Made by a program: the position numbers and the translations under genes
In this document: positions 52,794-61,979 of the stretch, one piece after another
Layout of the letters: every line of letters starts with the position of its first letter
Position numbering within the stretch: position 1 is the stretch's first letter
NCBI RefSeq assembly: GCF_003385955.1
Contig: NZ_QRDW01000001.1
Coordinates: 935,854-999,853 of the forward strand
Length of the DNA stretch: 64,000 nucleotides
Origin: Aestuariispira insulae
GTDB lineage: Bacteria; Pseudomonadota; Alphaproteobacteria; UBA8366; Aestuariispiraceae
Direction of reading: 5' to 3'
Notes under the pieces: model-generated
Database searches by the model: none
The model's input: the letters and a program-made list of their open reading frames with translations, nothing else
What the model was told of the DNA's origin: nothing

Positions 52794-54070
52794 GCAAAAA
52801 ACAGACAACAGCATCATTGCCGACCCATCTGTTGCTCTGGCTCTTGGTTGCCGCCATCTCTGCCGCAGTTTTCTGGGCCTCCACCGGGCGGCTGGATATT
52901 GTCGCCCTCGCCAGCGGCGAAGTGATCCCCAGCAGCCAGCTCAAACAAGTCCAGCATCTGGAAGGCGGGGTCCTGAAGGAAATCATGGTGCGGGAAGGTG
53001 AAGCGGTGAAAGCGGGCCAGGTTCTGGCTGTTTTGGAATCCTCCGCGACCGATGCAGATCTTGGCGAACTACAGGTGCGGCTGACCGCTTTGGAAGCGGA
53101 GATCATCCGCCTGGATGCGGAGCTGTCCCAGGAAGCTTCTCCCGCTTTTCCAGACATCATGCGCGCCGCCTATCCCCAACTGATCGAACGGCAGATGGCG
53201 CTGTTTCAATCGCGCCTGCGCAACCGGCAGGATGAGATTACCGTTCTCAATGAATTGATCCGGCAACGCCAGTTGGAAGCCGATCAGATCCGCGCGCGGT
53301 TGAACGACCAGGCGGCTCAGCTGAAACTGGTCGAGGAACAGGTGCGGATTTCCGATGAATTGCTGGCCGAAGCCTTATCCAACCGCTACCAGCATCTGAG
53401 CCTATTGAAGGAAGCCCAGGAATTACGCGGCCGTATCACCCAGGATCAGGTGGCCCGCCAGAAAGCACTGGCCGGTGCCAAGGAAGCCCAGGCCCGTCTG
53501 GCCGCGGTTAAAAGCGGCTTTGAAAAAGATGCCCGCGAGACTCGGGCGCTTGCCCAGCGTAATTTCAACGAACTGTCCCAACGACTACAGAAATTCCAGG
53601 CCAGCCAACAGCGAACGGTCTTGCGTTCGCCGGTCGACGGTATTGTCAAAACCCTCTATCGGGTCACCGTTGGCGGTGTTTTGAAGCCCGGTGATCCGCT
53701 GGCTGATATCGTGCCGGCCGGTGATCGGCTGGTCATTGAGGCAGCCCTGCCGACCGGCGATATCGGCTATGTCCGCACCGGTCAGGCGGCCAAGGTACGC
53801 CTAGCATCAGGTGACGCCATGCGCTTTGCCGCCCTGAACGGCACCGTGACCACCATCAGCCCCGATACCTGGATCACGGAAGCGGGCCAGCCCTTTTACA
53901 AAGTGCGTATCCAGACCGATGCCGACCATTTCCGGCGCGATGAGATCACCTACCGGCTTTATCCCGGCATGACGGTCAATGTGGGTATCCAGACCGGCAC
54001 CCGCACCGTCATGGATTACCTGCTGGAACCCTTTCTCGGGGTCGGCGGCCAGGCGTTCCGGGAACGCTGA
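52790..54070 (+). CDS. HlyD-family type I secretion membrane-fusion protein
   Basis: 426 residues. One membrane helix (about 12-31) is followed by a biotinyl-lipoyl half (VQHLEGGVLKEIMVREGEAVKAGQVLAVLES), a long periplasmic coiled coil (about 95-275), and the second lipoyl half and beta domain (SPVDGIVKTLYRVTVGG). It bridges the inner-membrane ABC exporter and the TolC-like tunnel. The ATG overlaps the exporter's stop (ATGA). It is the last gene of the secretion locus and converges on the DUF1523 gene, ten bases away. Confidence 0.93.
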   Translation: MSKKQTTASLPTHLLLWLLVAAISAAVFWASTGRLDIVALASGEVIPSSQLKQVQHLEGGVLKEIMVREGEAVKAGQVLAVLESSATDADLGELQVRLTALEAEIIRLDAELSQEASPAFPDIMRAAYPQLIERQMALFQSRLRNRQDEITVLNELIRQRQLEADQIRARLNDQAAQLKLVEEQVRISDELLAEALSNRYQHLSLLKEAQELRGRITQDQVARQKALAGAKEAQARLAAVKSGFEKDARETRALAQRNFNELSQRLQKFQASQQRTVLRSPVDGIVKTLYRVTVGGVLKPGDPLADIVPAGDRLVIEAALPTGDIGYVRTGQAAKVRLASGDAMRFAALNGTVTTISPDTWITEAGQPFYKVRIQTDADHFRRDEITYRLYPGMTVNVGIQTGTRTVMDYLLEPFLGVGGQAFRER

Positions 54071-54080
54071 TTGAACCGGC

Positions 54081-54800
54081 TTACTTCTTAAAAAAGCGTT
54101 CCGGGTCTACCGTGGCTTTGGGAGAGGGCTTCGATTGCCGGTCCGTAGCTGATTTGAAACTATCCGCCGCCCGGTCCATGGCGGCACCGGCCCCATCCAT
54201 CATGTCCGATGCGGTTTCCGCCAGTTCCTCCACCCCGTCCGAGAGGGTTCGGCGAAAACGCGCAGTCCATCGGAACAGAAGCAGGGCCAACCCGACCAGC
54301 AGCAGATAGGCAATCGTTTTGGCAATGGGGAAGGTAAAGGCCGCATGGTCGGATTCCCGGATCGTTATCACATTCGGGAACATCGACAATACCTCAATCC
54401 GCCAGCCGTAGGTGCGCACCACCGCATAGCGCTGCGCATCACCCGCACCGCGGTTGGAGAGAGCGGACGCCTTGGACGCGACCGAACCTGAATCAAACTT
54501 GAAATACCAGGGGAACGCCCAGCCGGTATCCTCATTCCGGTAAACCCGCGTGCCACCGTCGATCGTTTCGGCATAGATGAAACGCACATCCCGGGTTTTG
54601 CCGACGTCAATACGGTCATTCTCGTTGATGCCCTTGATCCGGTCCATGGCACCTTCATTGAATTTGCGATCCATGCGTTTGACGTCGGTACCGGTAATTT
54701 TCACCAGCTCCGGCCGGGGCAGGTAGAAATCCACCGCCACAAACAGTCCGCTGAACAGCAGCACAAACAGCCCGATCCAAAAAAACCTGGAATTTTTCAT
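54081..54800 (-). CDS. DUF1523 family membrane protein
   Basis: 239 residues: an N-terminal helix (about 7-27), a periplasmic domain (about 28-155; YAETIDGGTRVYRNEDTGWAFPWYFK is the diagnostic block), a second helix (about 168-186), then a cytoplasmic amphipathic tail (VEELAETASDMMDGAGAAMDRA) and a basic end. DUF1523 proteins are known only from genome surveys. It is the last gene of a five-gene minus-strand operon, 16 bases after the 429-residue gene. Confidence 0.78.
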   Translation of the reverse strand: MKNSRFFWIGLFVLLFSGLFVAVDFYLPRPELVKITGTDVKRMDRKFNEGAMDRIKGINENDRIDVGKTRDVRFIYAETIDGGTRVYRNEDTGWAFPWYFKFDSGSVASKASALSNRGAGDAQRYAVVRTYGWRIEVLSMFPNVITIRESDHAAFTFPIAKTIAYLLLVGLALLLFRWTARFRRTLSDGVEELAETASDMMDGAGAAMDRAADSFKSATDRQSKPSPKATVDPERFFKK

Positions 54801-54816
54801 CTCGCTTCAAGCTCCC

Positions 54817-56106
54817 TCATTCAAACAGGATCGCCGCAGTTCCCGTGCGGTTCTCAAGCCAGTGCTGTTTGATATAGCCGACTAAAATCGACTTCCGGCT
54901 CTCGGGCCAAGTCTCATACAAGCTGTAAAAAAGTGGTTTATTGGTCGCGAACAGGAATAGCGGGTCCAGCTCGCAATGATGGCTGAGCATCTGATTGACC
55001 AGATCCTCAAAAACGCCTTTCCTCGCGCGCAGAAAATAGCTGCGATGGGCCCTGGGCACATCCCAAACCCAGAACCGCCGACCGGATTCCAACTGTTTGA
55101 TAGCCAGAACCAACGAGCTGACCTCCGCCGGCATCGCCTCTGCATGCTCCACCAGATGCCGCCGCAGATCCGTTTCATCAATGGTCGCATAATCATCCAC
55201 CACGCCCATATCCGCCATATGCAGCAGAACCATCATGTCACGGCGGCGTTCCAGGAAACGGAGGTCCGCTTCCGCGGTCCTCTCACGACTGGATGTCGCG
55301 CCAATCTGCTCTACCAGGTCATGATCCCGGAGGAATTTGAACACGTCGTCCCGATTCTGCATGGAAATATGGACCACATCCGAACCGCTGACGGATTTAG
55401 GTGGCTCAAATGCCGGATCCAAGCTGAAGAGGCTATAGCCGCCATCGATGCGGAAGACATAGAGGCCGCCGAAATGCTGGGTATAGAAATGCCCTTTTTC
55501 AAACACAAGCTCAGATGGTACCAGCGGCTGGCGTCGAATGTCTCCAACCAGGCGCGCCTGATCACACATTTCCTCCACCAACCCGTCATCCAGCCAAGCA
55601 TCGCTTACGGTTACGAATTTGTCGATATTCCGTTCCAGTGCCCCTGCCGTATCGATCAAATCATCCGGCGTATCCAATTCAAACCGAACGGTGTTGATTG
55701 CCAACAGATCTTCAGGCGCATTCACTCGATAAGTGTTGTTCTGGATCATCCCCTGCACCGCAGTCAGGGTGGTCAGCGTGAAGAGCGAGGCAAAATTTGC
55801 ATCCCAAAACGCTTTCATGATCGCTTCATAGGCCGAGAACCAGCCCCGCACGACCGGCAGGTTGCGCTGTTTGGTGGAGATCAGGATGAAATGCGGGTTG
55901 ATTCCATGCCGGTCCAGATAATCCTCATCCTCAAATTCCTCGGCCAGTTGCGGGGAATACCCCATAGCATCAAGGTCAAAGGCTTCAAGCTCGGTTCGAC
56001 GGCCGCAGATCGCCTCCAATGCCGCGTTATAGCGCTCGATCAAATGGGCCTGGTCCACACGGAACAGACCACCGAAACGAAGCCTGTTTTCAATAAGCCT
56101 GTGCAT
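54817..56106 (-). CDS. Unknown protein of the AAA operon (429 residues)
   Basis: Soluble, with no signal peptide. It is mixed alpha/beta with a C-terminal aromatic-rich region (FLFATNKPLFYSLYETWPESRKS). RVDQAHLIERYNAAL near the N-terminus and FWVWDVPRAHRSYFLRARKG later look like conserved core blocks, but I cannot name the family with certainty; a DUF family of AAA-operon partners is my best guess. It begins eight bases after the AAA ATPase stop, so it is translated with it. Confidence 0.72.
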   Translation of the reverse strand: MHRLIENRLRFGGLFRVDQAHLIERYNAALEAICGRRTELEAFDLDAMGYSPQLAEEFEDEDYLDRHGINPHFILISTKQRNLPVVRGWFSAYEAIMKAFWDANFASLFTLTTLTAVQGMIQNNTYRVNAPEDLLAINTVRFELDTPDDLIDTAGALERNIDKFVTVSDAWLDDGLVEEMCDQARLVGDIRRQPLVPSELVFEKGHFYTQHFGGLYVFRIDGGYSLFSLDPAFEPPKSVSGSDVVHISMQNRDDVFKFLRDHDLVEQIGATSSRERTAEADLRFLERRRDMMVLLHMADMGVVDDYATIDETDLRRHLVEHAEAMPAEVSSLVLAIKQLESGRRFWVWDVPRAHRSYFLRARKGVFEDLVNQMLSHHCELDPLFLFATNKPLFYSLYETWPESRKSILVGYIKQHWLENRTGTAAILFE

Positions 56107-56114
56107 GAACGCCT

Positions 56115-58064
56115 CTAGACCCCATCACTATTGTGATTGCCCGCATATTGCCGGGCGGCCCGATCACGCAGCCCCATATCCCGAACCATTTGCGATACAG
56201 CCGCATCGTCACTGGAAGCCCCATAGCGGAATTCCGAGTCCGCATAGCGGTTGATTTCCTGGATCACCATTTCCGGAGTAATCGGCACCATCATCTCCTT
56301 GATCATCGCCAGTTTGCGATCATAGTCCTGGCGCATGAACAAATCGGGGTTTTCCATCCATTCATCCGGCAGCTCCACATCCATCGACCGGATTTTCACG
56401 GCATCGGTGATATTCTTGATCGCCCGGCCGGTGAAACGCTCATCCGCTTCACGAATCGCATTCAGATAGGTGCCCATTTTGGCAAGCGTATCCAGTTCAC
56501 CGACCTGGCCGCGCACCGTCTCAAAGACATCGGACAGTTTCGCTTCCTGCGGTTTTGCATGCTGAGCATAGGATTTTTCAACGGCCTTCTTCAGCACCTG
56601 ATTCTCGTAGAGATTATGCTCACCTACGGGAATGTCATGGTTCTTGCCCAATAGCAGGGCCAGGATATCAATATAATCCTCGCGGTCCTGCGGACCGTCC
56701 ACCAGATACCGTCCACCCGCCCTTTGGCGCAGGGCATCATCGACATTTTCCGGATAGTTCGAGAACATTCCGAAAGTACAGTTCCCGCGCACGACCGTAT
56801 TGGCACCGGCAAAGCTCTCCATCAGAACCGCGGTCACTTCCTGCTGGCCCGCTGAAGACTGCTTGTCACCGCGTTTACCCGCGATCTGATCAATATCATC
56901 AATGGTGCCAAAACCAATCACTGTCGGATCCAGAACCGCGCGCACAAAATCGCGAGCATTCTGTCCGGATTTGCCCTGATAGCTGTCGATCTGATCAATT
57001 GAGAAATTCTGATAGACAAAAGGATAACCGGCATTCTCACAATAGCCGCTCATTAACCCTGCCGCCATTTGGATCAAGGTGGTTTTCCCGGTTCCTGGTT
57101 TGCCATCCCCCATGAACGTGAAGACAAAGCCGCCCAGTTCCGCAAAGGGATTCATCTGCCGGGTAAAATCATAGGCCATCAGCATCTTGGCCAGCTTCAT
57201 CATCTGATGTTTGGCCACATGGTTCCCAATCACTTCTTCCGGCTTCTTGAATGCCATTGTGAGCGGTGCCTGGCCCTTATTTTCGGCCACCCGGAACCCC
57301 TGGATTTCAAACTTGTCCGCTTCGAGCCGGTAACAGCTTCCCTCGAACTGGTCGAGCCCTTTCAGCCCGTCCCGGCGCATACGGATATCATCAGCCACTT
57401 TGAGCAGAAAATCCTCGACCACCCGGACCAGGGTCACATCATCCTTGGCCGCTTTACGGATTGCGCCATCGAGCGCCCCCAGAACCGTCTCCAGCGTCTC
57501 GATAGGGGTGGCCAGGCTGATACCATCCGGATGATTCACCTGCACTTGAACAGACTTGGAATCGGGCAGATAATCCGTCAATTGATGGCGGGCAAAGGCA
57601 CAGAGCGTAAAACCGCTGATCGCCGCAGCGGACGACAGGCGCGCCCGATAGTCCGTGCGTTCCGCATCGGTCAAACGGCCCAATTTATTCGTGTCTTTAA
57701 GGCGGTCCAGACCGGTCGCCTTACCATACATGTCGTTCATGGCCAGTGCCAAAGCAGTACCACGACGCAAAACTCTCAGGACATGATTTTGCACTTCGGA
57801 ATGAAGCGGGTCTTCCGCCTCCAGGCCAGAAATCGTCTCCAGCAGGTTGGCCGTTACATCCCGGCTACCGCCCGATGACGTGCGGTTCGGCATCCCGGCA
57901 ACCGGGCTACGCAAACGCCGGAACGGATAGCCCCCGTCAGAGCCTGTCTCGCCCGCTTTACCTGTTTCTCCTGCGAATGCAGCCGATTTCAGCAAACCAT
58001 AAGCGGTTTCGTAATGCTCGTGCACATCATCTTCGCGGATTTCAACAAGGTTTTTCGCTGTCAT
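56115..58064 (-). CDS. AAA family ATPase of unknown function
   Basis: 649 residues. The N-terminal half (about 1-280) is helical with no motif I know. The AAA core follows: Walker A GKPGTGKTT (near residue 325), Walker B FGTIDDIDQ (near 383), sensor 1 FGMFSNYPE, and a possible arginine finger in DDALRQRAGGRY, followed by a helical lid (about 480-590). It is larger than MoxR/RavA ATPases and carries no protease or DNA-binding domain. It should remodel a protein or membrane complex, most likely products of its own operon. Confidence 0.85.
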   Translation of the reverse strand: MTAKNLVEIREDDVHEHYETAYGLLKSAAFAGETGKAGETGSDGGYPFRRLRSPVAGMPNRTSSGGSRDVTANLLETISGLEAEDPLHSEVQNHVLRVLRRGTALALAMNDMYGKATGLDRLKDTNKLGRLTDAERTDYRARLSSAAAISGFTLCAFARHQLTDYLPDSKSVQVQVNHPDGISLATPIETLETVLGALDGAIRKAAKDDVTLVRVVEDFLLKVADDIRMRRDGLKGLDQFEGSCYRLEADKFEIQGFRVAENKGQAPLTMAFKKPEEVIGNHVAKHQMMKLAKMLMAYDFTRQMNPFAELGGFVFTFMGDGKPGTGKTTLIQMAAGLMSGYCENAGYPFVYQNFSIDQIDSYQGKSGQNARDFVRAVLDPTVIGFGTIDDIDQIAGKRGDKQSSAGQQEVTAVLMESFAGANTVVRGNCTFGMFSNYPENVDDALRQRAGGRYLVDGPQDREDYIDILALLLGKNHDIPVGEHNLYENQVLKKAVEKSYAQHAKPQEAKLSDVFETVRGQVGELDTLAKMGTYLNAIREADERFTGRAIKNITDAVKIRSMDVELPDEWMENPDLFMRQDYDRKLAMIKEMMVPITPEMVIQEINRYADSEFRYGASSDDAAVSQMVRDMGLRDRAARQYAGNHNSDGV

Positions 58065-58090
58065 ATTTCAATTCCCCCGTCAGCCCCGCG

Positions 58091-59206
58091 TCACAGACGC
58101 AGGACAATGTTGTCTTCGCCCACCACATAAACCTGGGCGTTATCCAGAACGCGCCATTCTTCCGACCCAAGGGACTGCCGCACCTCGTAAGGCATGATCA
58201 CGCGCCGGTCCACGCGGGTTGCCCCGGATGCGCTGGCCGCAAGGTCTTCCGTAGGGATGTGATAGATTTCCTTCGGCTGGCTGCCGAACAATCCGGATTT
58301 GCTCATCTCGGAGCGTTCAGATATCAGCGTTTCCACGGTCCAGCTCATCAACCAGCTGTTGCCCCCAAAATCTGATTTCCCCAGGAAATGGGACAAACGA
58401 TCGCCATGCGTGGTAAAGGCGTTTGAATAGATTGGCCCGATAAACAGGCGTTTCATCATCTTGGGATGCAGATCGGCAAAATCTTTATCCACCCCCTGCG
58501 CAATGGTCAGCAGTTTCAGGGTCGACATTGATTGGTTCATGATATGAGCCTTGAAGGCCGCCAGCCGTTCCTCATCCTCCAGAATCGGTTTTTTGCCGCT
58601 GTCATCCAGAACCATCAGATAGATCACCGGCTGATTTCGGCTTGAATCATAAACCGACCATGTCACCAGGTATAACGCCCCGCGCAATTCACCTGATGGC
58701 AGGCAATCCGGGTTGATCCGCTGAATTGTTGGTTGATTCCGGCAATAAAAATGCCCGCCCCCGGCCAAATTCTGGAAATAGGCCCGTTTGGCCATGGCCG
58801 CTCGCAGGTCATGGGGCGTGGATTTATATTTCAGGATGAAATCCACCATATCCTGGCGCAGCGTACCGGCGTCCGGCATTTCTTCCAGCACTTTACGCGC
58901 CTGCACCCGGTCATTTTCCATCTCCAGAATTTCCGTGAAAAAGGGAAATCCGGAATCCTTAACATCCAGGCTCAGTGGTTTTTCCACCCAGCAGGCATCC
59001 AAACCGGCAAACAGGTATTTCAGGGTCAGCGCGTCAAACGTCTTGGAGAGGCGCTTAAGGCAATCCAGAATGGCCAGATCAAACCCGTCATCCTGACCTT
59101 CCTCATTTTCCCGGGCCGCCATGTCGATCAAATGATCGACAATCTGCCCGAACTTGAAGAAATAGGCCCTGACCTGCCGGTTATCCGAGAGCTTTTCCAG
59201 AGTCAT
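58091..59206 (-). CDS. Unknown protein of the AAA operon (371 residues)
   Basis: Soluble, with no signal peptide or membrane segment. The first 170 residues are helical; the second part is beta-rich (ELRGALYLVTWSVYDSSRNQPVIYLMVLDD). A C-terminal beta tail, VYVVGEDNIVLRL, ends the protein. I do not recognise the family. It lies 26 bases upstream of the AAA ATPase and 67 bases downstream of the coiled-coil gene. Confidence 0.72.
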   Translation of the reverse strand: MTLEKLSDNRQVRAYFFKFGQIVDHLIDMAARENEEGQDDGFDLAILDCLKRLSKTFDALTLKYLFAGLDACWVEKPLSLDVKDSGFPFFTEILEMENDRVQARKVLEEMPDAGTLRQDMVDFILKYKSTPHDLRAAMAKRAYFQNLAGGGHFYCRNQPTIQRINPDCLPSGELRGALYLVTWSVYDSSRNQPVIYLMVLDDSGKKPILEDEERLAAFKAHIMNQSMSTLKLLTIAQGVDKDFADLHPKMMKRLFIGPIYSNAFTTHGDRLSHFLGKSDFGGNSWLMSWTVETLISERSEMSKSGLFGSQPKEIYHIPTEDLAASASGATRVDRRVIMPYEVRQSLGSEEWRVLDNAQVYVVGEDNIVLRL

Positions 59207-59273
59207 TCCGCCGCCCCCCGGCGGGATGGCGCCATGGCACAGCCCCGCCGATCAGCATATATTGGCAGCTGCA

Positions 59274-60347
59274 TCAGTAGCTGTTGGTCGCGTGTTTTTC
59301 CAAAACCGCCGACATGCGACGCATGAAAGCGTCATCCGCACGGCGTTTACGCTCCAGGATCTCCTGGTTGGTTGCCATGGTGCCCGCATGAGCTTCCAAC
59401 ATGCTGGCCATGCGCTGGTTGCTGGCCGCGCCGACCGCAGCCATCGTAACCGTTGCTTCATTATCAACCGCCGTGCCGATATCATTCAGCTTATGCGCAA
59501 TATCCTGCTGCTGTGCGGTCCGCAGGGAAGTCGCCAGATCATCATAGAGGATCGAACGCTGTTCCGTGTCGATCCGAATCTTGGAAATCATCACCGAGAC
59601 ATTGCTCAACTGATCCTGAAGGCTGTTCACGCCGACCTGGAACTTACGGATATAATTATCCAGGCTCTGGGAAACCGCGATCAGCTCCTTTTCCTTGTTC
59701 ACTAGCGTGTTGTATTTCTCGTTCAGCGCCTGCTGTTCGGATTCCAGCGCGGTACGCTCCGCCGGGTCGGTGGCTGCGGCCACTTTTTCATCCATACGGG
59801 TCAGCTGCGGTTCCAGATCCCGAATTTCCGCACCGACATTCTTCAGTTCAACCTCGCGCTCCTCGCGGGTCTGCATGATGGTTTTCAGGTTTTCCGACGC
59901 CCGGTTCAAACGCGTATCCAGAACGTCGCGCTGATTGACCAGAATACTCTCAATGCGGTTCGACTTATCGATCAGGTCATTGAGGTTGCTCTGGATATCC
60001 GTGGTGCGGATCCGCTTTTCCCGCATGGAATCAGAAGCGTTCTTGCTGAAGAAACCAACAAATTTCTCGGAAAAAGTTTTAGCCTTCATATCCGAGAAGG
60101 TATCACCGAATTTGTTAGTCACCTTATCAAGATGAACAATCAGTTCCGCGATATTGGCATTCAAAACGTCCTGATTGGTATGCACGTCATCCAGGGTCGC
60201 CTGTTCAATATCAATATTGATGCCCAAACCCTGGTCGACCTTGTTGGCAACCTGTTCCAAGGCGTCGTCCACCTTGGTCTGTTTATCGACATAGGTATTA
60301 AATTCAGATTCGATTTTAGAAATGATTTGCTGATTGATCTGGCTCAT
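59274..60347 (-). CDS. Long coiled-coil protein, first gene of the AAA operon
   Basis: 357 residues, almost wholly helical. An N-terminal domain (about 1-110, with NIDIEQATLDDVHTNQDVLNAN) is followed by a long coiled coil (about 115-300; DLIDKSNRIESILVNQRDVLDTRLNRASENLKT continues for several heptads). The C-terminal helix ends ERKRRADDAFMRRMSAVLEKH. The shape recalls TelA- or PspA-like membrane-associated coiled coils, but no motif proves this. The ATG at 60347 follows a GGGGGG site; a frame from 60380 is longer. It has a 411-base upstream gap that should hold the operon promoter. Confidence 0.75.
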   Translation of the reverse strand: MSQINQQIISKIESEFNTYVDKQTKVDDALEQVANKVDQGLGINIDIEQATLDDVHTNQDVLNANIAELIVHLDKVTNKFGDTFSDMKAKTFSEKFVGFFSKNASDSMREKRIRTTDIQSNLNDLIDKSNRIESILVNQRDVLDTRLNRASENLKTIMQTREEREVELKNVGAEIRDLEPQLTRMDEKVAAATDPAERTALESEQQALNEKYNTLVNKEKELIAVSQSLDNYIRKFQVGVNSLQDQLSNVSVMISKIRIDTEQRSILYDDLATSLRTAQQQDIAHKLNDIGTAVDNEATVTMAAVGAASNQRMASMLEAHAGTMATNQEILERKRRADDAFMRRMSAVLEKHATNSY

Positions 60348-60758
60348 CACCATCCCCCCAAAAAAGTGTCTCACCCTCATTCCCGGCTCATGGAGCCAGT
60401 CAAAAAAGCCGCCGAAAATGCCCGGATCGTTCTTTCAGCAGAATCGGCATACCGATTATGCAAGCAGCCTAGCGAACATCAAGCAAATTCAATGAATGCA
60501 ACCTTTCCGACCCTTTTTATATGGAAAGACAGCTTATCAGTTTCAAGATTGGGGCCGTCATTCGGCCATTGATATGATTGCAAATTTCCCCACAGCCATA
60601 AATTCAATTGATAGCATCATAGCTGCTGTTTCGATTTCTTTACCAAAGCTTCACTGCCGCGCCACAGAAAATTCGCCCAAGCGTCACGCATCTGTCTCGG
60701 ACTCCACATAAAAACCGGCGCAGGGGTTTTATGACATAATTCAAACGGAGTATCCGAA
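60348..60758. other. Divergent intergenic region, AAA operon/potD
   Basis: 411 bases, AT-rich in the middle, with no gene I can support. It should contain divergent promoters for the five-gene AAA operon and for the polyamine-type importer. A short GGCTC/GAGCC inverted repeat (about 60386-60398) lies next to the operon start. Near potD, AAAACC/GGTTTT arms flank GGCGCAGG (about 60713-60730) and could be an operator. Confidence 0.4.
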
Positions 60759-61874
60759 ATGACCTTCACCCGACGCACCGTCCTGAAAGGGGCCGCCGCC
60801 GCCGTTGCCATGCCGGCAGTCCTGCGCGCCCATGATGCCCTGGCCTCTTCCGGCCAGGTCAATGTTTTCGCCTGGGGCGATTATGTTCAGGACAATATGA
60901 TCCAGAAATTCGAAGCCGCCACCGGCATCAAGGTGAACCTGTCCACTTTCGGTTCCAACGACGAAGCCGAAAACAAGCTGCGCGCTGCCGGCGGCAAGGG
61001 TTTCGACGTGATTTTCCCCTCGGTGACCAACGGCCCCAGCTATTACCCGGACCAGTTGCTGGCCCCGCTGGATGAGAGCAAGGTCAACATGGACAATATC
61101 ATCCCGTCCATGGTGCGCGATTCCATCAATCTGGGCGCCCAGTATCGCGGCAAGCGCTATCTGCTGCCATTCGATTGGGGCACCGAGGCGATCACCTTCG
61201 ATTCCGCCAAAATGCCGATGGCCGATGGCGATGTGTCCTTCGGTTCCATGTGGGCACCGGACGCAACGGGCGCTGCCGCCTTCCGTCAGAAATCCGTGAT
61301 CATGGGCGTTGGCCTGTATCTGGATGCCATCGGTGAGGTCCCCTCCAACCGCATGCTCGACGTCTATAAATCCGAAGATGATGCCCGCCGTGTCTGGGGT
61401 GCCTGCACCAAGTTCATCCTGGAGCGCAAACAGAATATTGCCGCTTTCTGGAACAACGCGACCGAAGCCACCGCCGCCTTCACCGATGCGGGAGCCACCA
61501 TCGGCCAGACCTGGGACACCACCGGCCTGCTGCTGAACCGGGAAGATTCCAAATGGAAATACCGCATGCCGAAAGAAGGCGGCATCACCTGGATGGACAG
61601 CATGGGTGTGACCAGTGGCGCGGAAAACGTTGATCAGGCCTATGCCTTCATCAACGCCATGCTGGAGCCGCGCATGGCCGGCATGTTCGCCGCCAACACC
61701 GGCTATAATTCCGCTGTCAAAGGCGCCGCCGACTTTGCCGGTGCTGAATATAAGAAACAGTTCAACGAAGTCTACAATGCCGACACCCTGTCCAATCTGT
61801 GGTGGTGGCAGGCGGATACCCCGTTCTTCGCGCCGGTCCGTCAGGAATTTGTTGAGAAGATCACCAACGCCTAA
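60759..61874 (+). CDS. Polyamine-type ABC importer, substrate-binding protein
   Basis: 371 residues. It begins with a twin-arginine signal (MTFTRRTVLKGAAAAVAMPAV) and is followed by a periplasmic binding protein of the PotD/spermidine-putrescine group: VNVFAWGDYVQDNMIQKFEAATGIKV, then GFDVIFPSVTN, are typical. It would capture a polyamine or related cation and give it to the permease. The Tat signal implies folding before export. GGAG lies nine bases before the ATG. The ligand cannot be settled from sequence. Confidence 0.9.
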   Translation: MTFTRRTVLKGAAAAVAMPAVLRAHDALASSGQVNVFAWGDYVQDNMIQKFEAATGIKVNLSTFGSNDEAENKLRAAGGKGFDVIFPSVTNGPSYYPDQLLAPLDESKVNMDNIIPSMVRDSINLGAQYRGKRYLLPFDWGTEAITFDSAKMPMADGDVSFGSMWAPDATGAAAFRQKSVIMGVGLYLDAIGEVPSNRMLDVYKSEDDARRVWGACTKFILERKQNIAAFWNNATEATAAFTDAGATIGQTWDTTGLLLNREDSKWKYRMPKEGGITWMDSMGVTSGAENVDQAYAFINAMLEPRMAGMFAANTGYNSAVKGAADFAGAEYKKQFNEVYNADTLSNLWWWQADTPFFAPVRQEFVEKITNA

Positions 61875-61894
61875 CCGGGCTTGGATCTCATGGG

Positions 61895-61926
61895 AAATGG
61901 GTGGGGCCTCCGGGTCCCGCCCATTT
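61895..61926 (+). terminator. Intercistronic hairpin between binding protein and ATPase genes
   Basis: AAATGGGTGGG (61895-61905) pairs with CCCGCCCATTT (61916-61926) with one G-U pair and a ten-base loop; only a weak T-rich tail follows. It is probably a partial terminator or mRNA-stabilising hairpin that lets the binding protein be made in excess over the ATPase and permeases. Confidence 0.6.
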
Positions 61927-61979
61927 TGATTAATCTTTCTCATTTCTTTCTTTTATTCATTTATCGATAGAGGCCAGGC

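Noticed and set aside
54976-56118. A 380-codon open frame antisense to the 429-residue gene of the AAA operon
   Set aside because: I considered whether this strand was the real one, since neither protein is recognised. The minus-strand gene fits the operon spacing and has a more protein-like composition; the plus frame is His/Gln/Arg rich, as shadows are.
60741-61943. A 400-codon open frame antisense to the importer binding protein
   Set aside because: Shadow of a PotD-like gene with a clear Tat signal and family motifs. The translation is low in recognisable structure.
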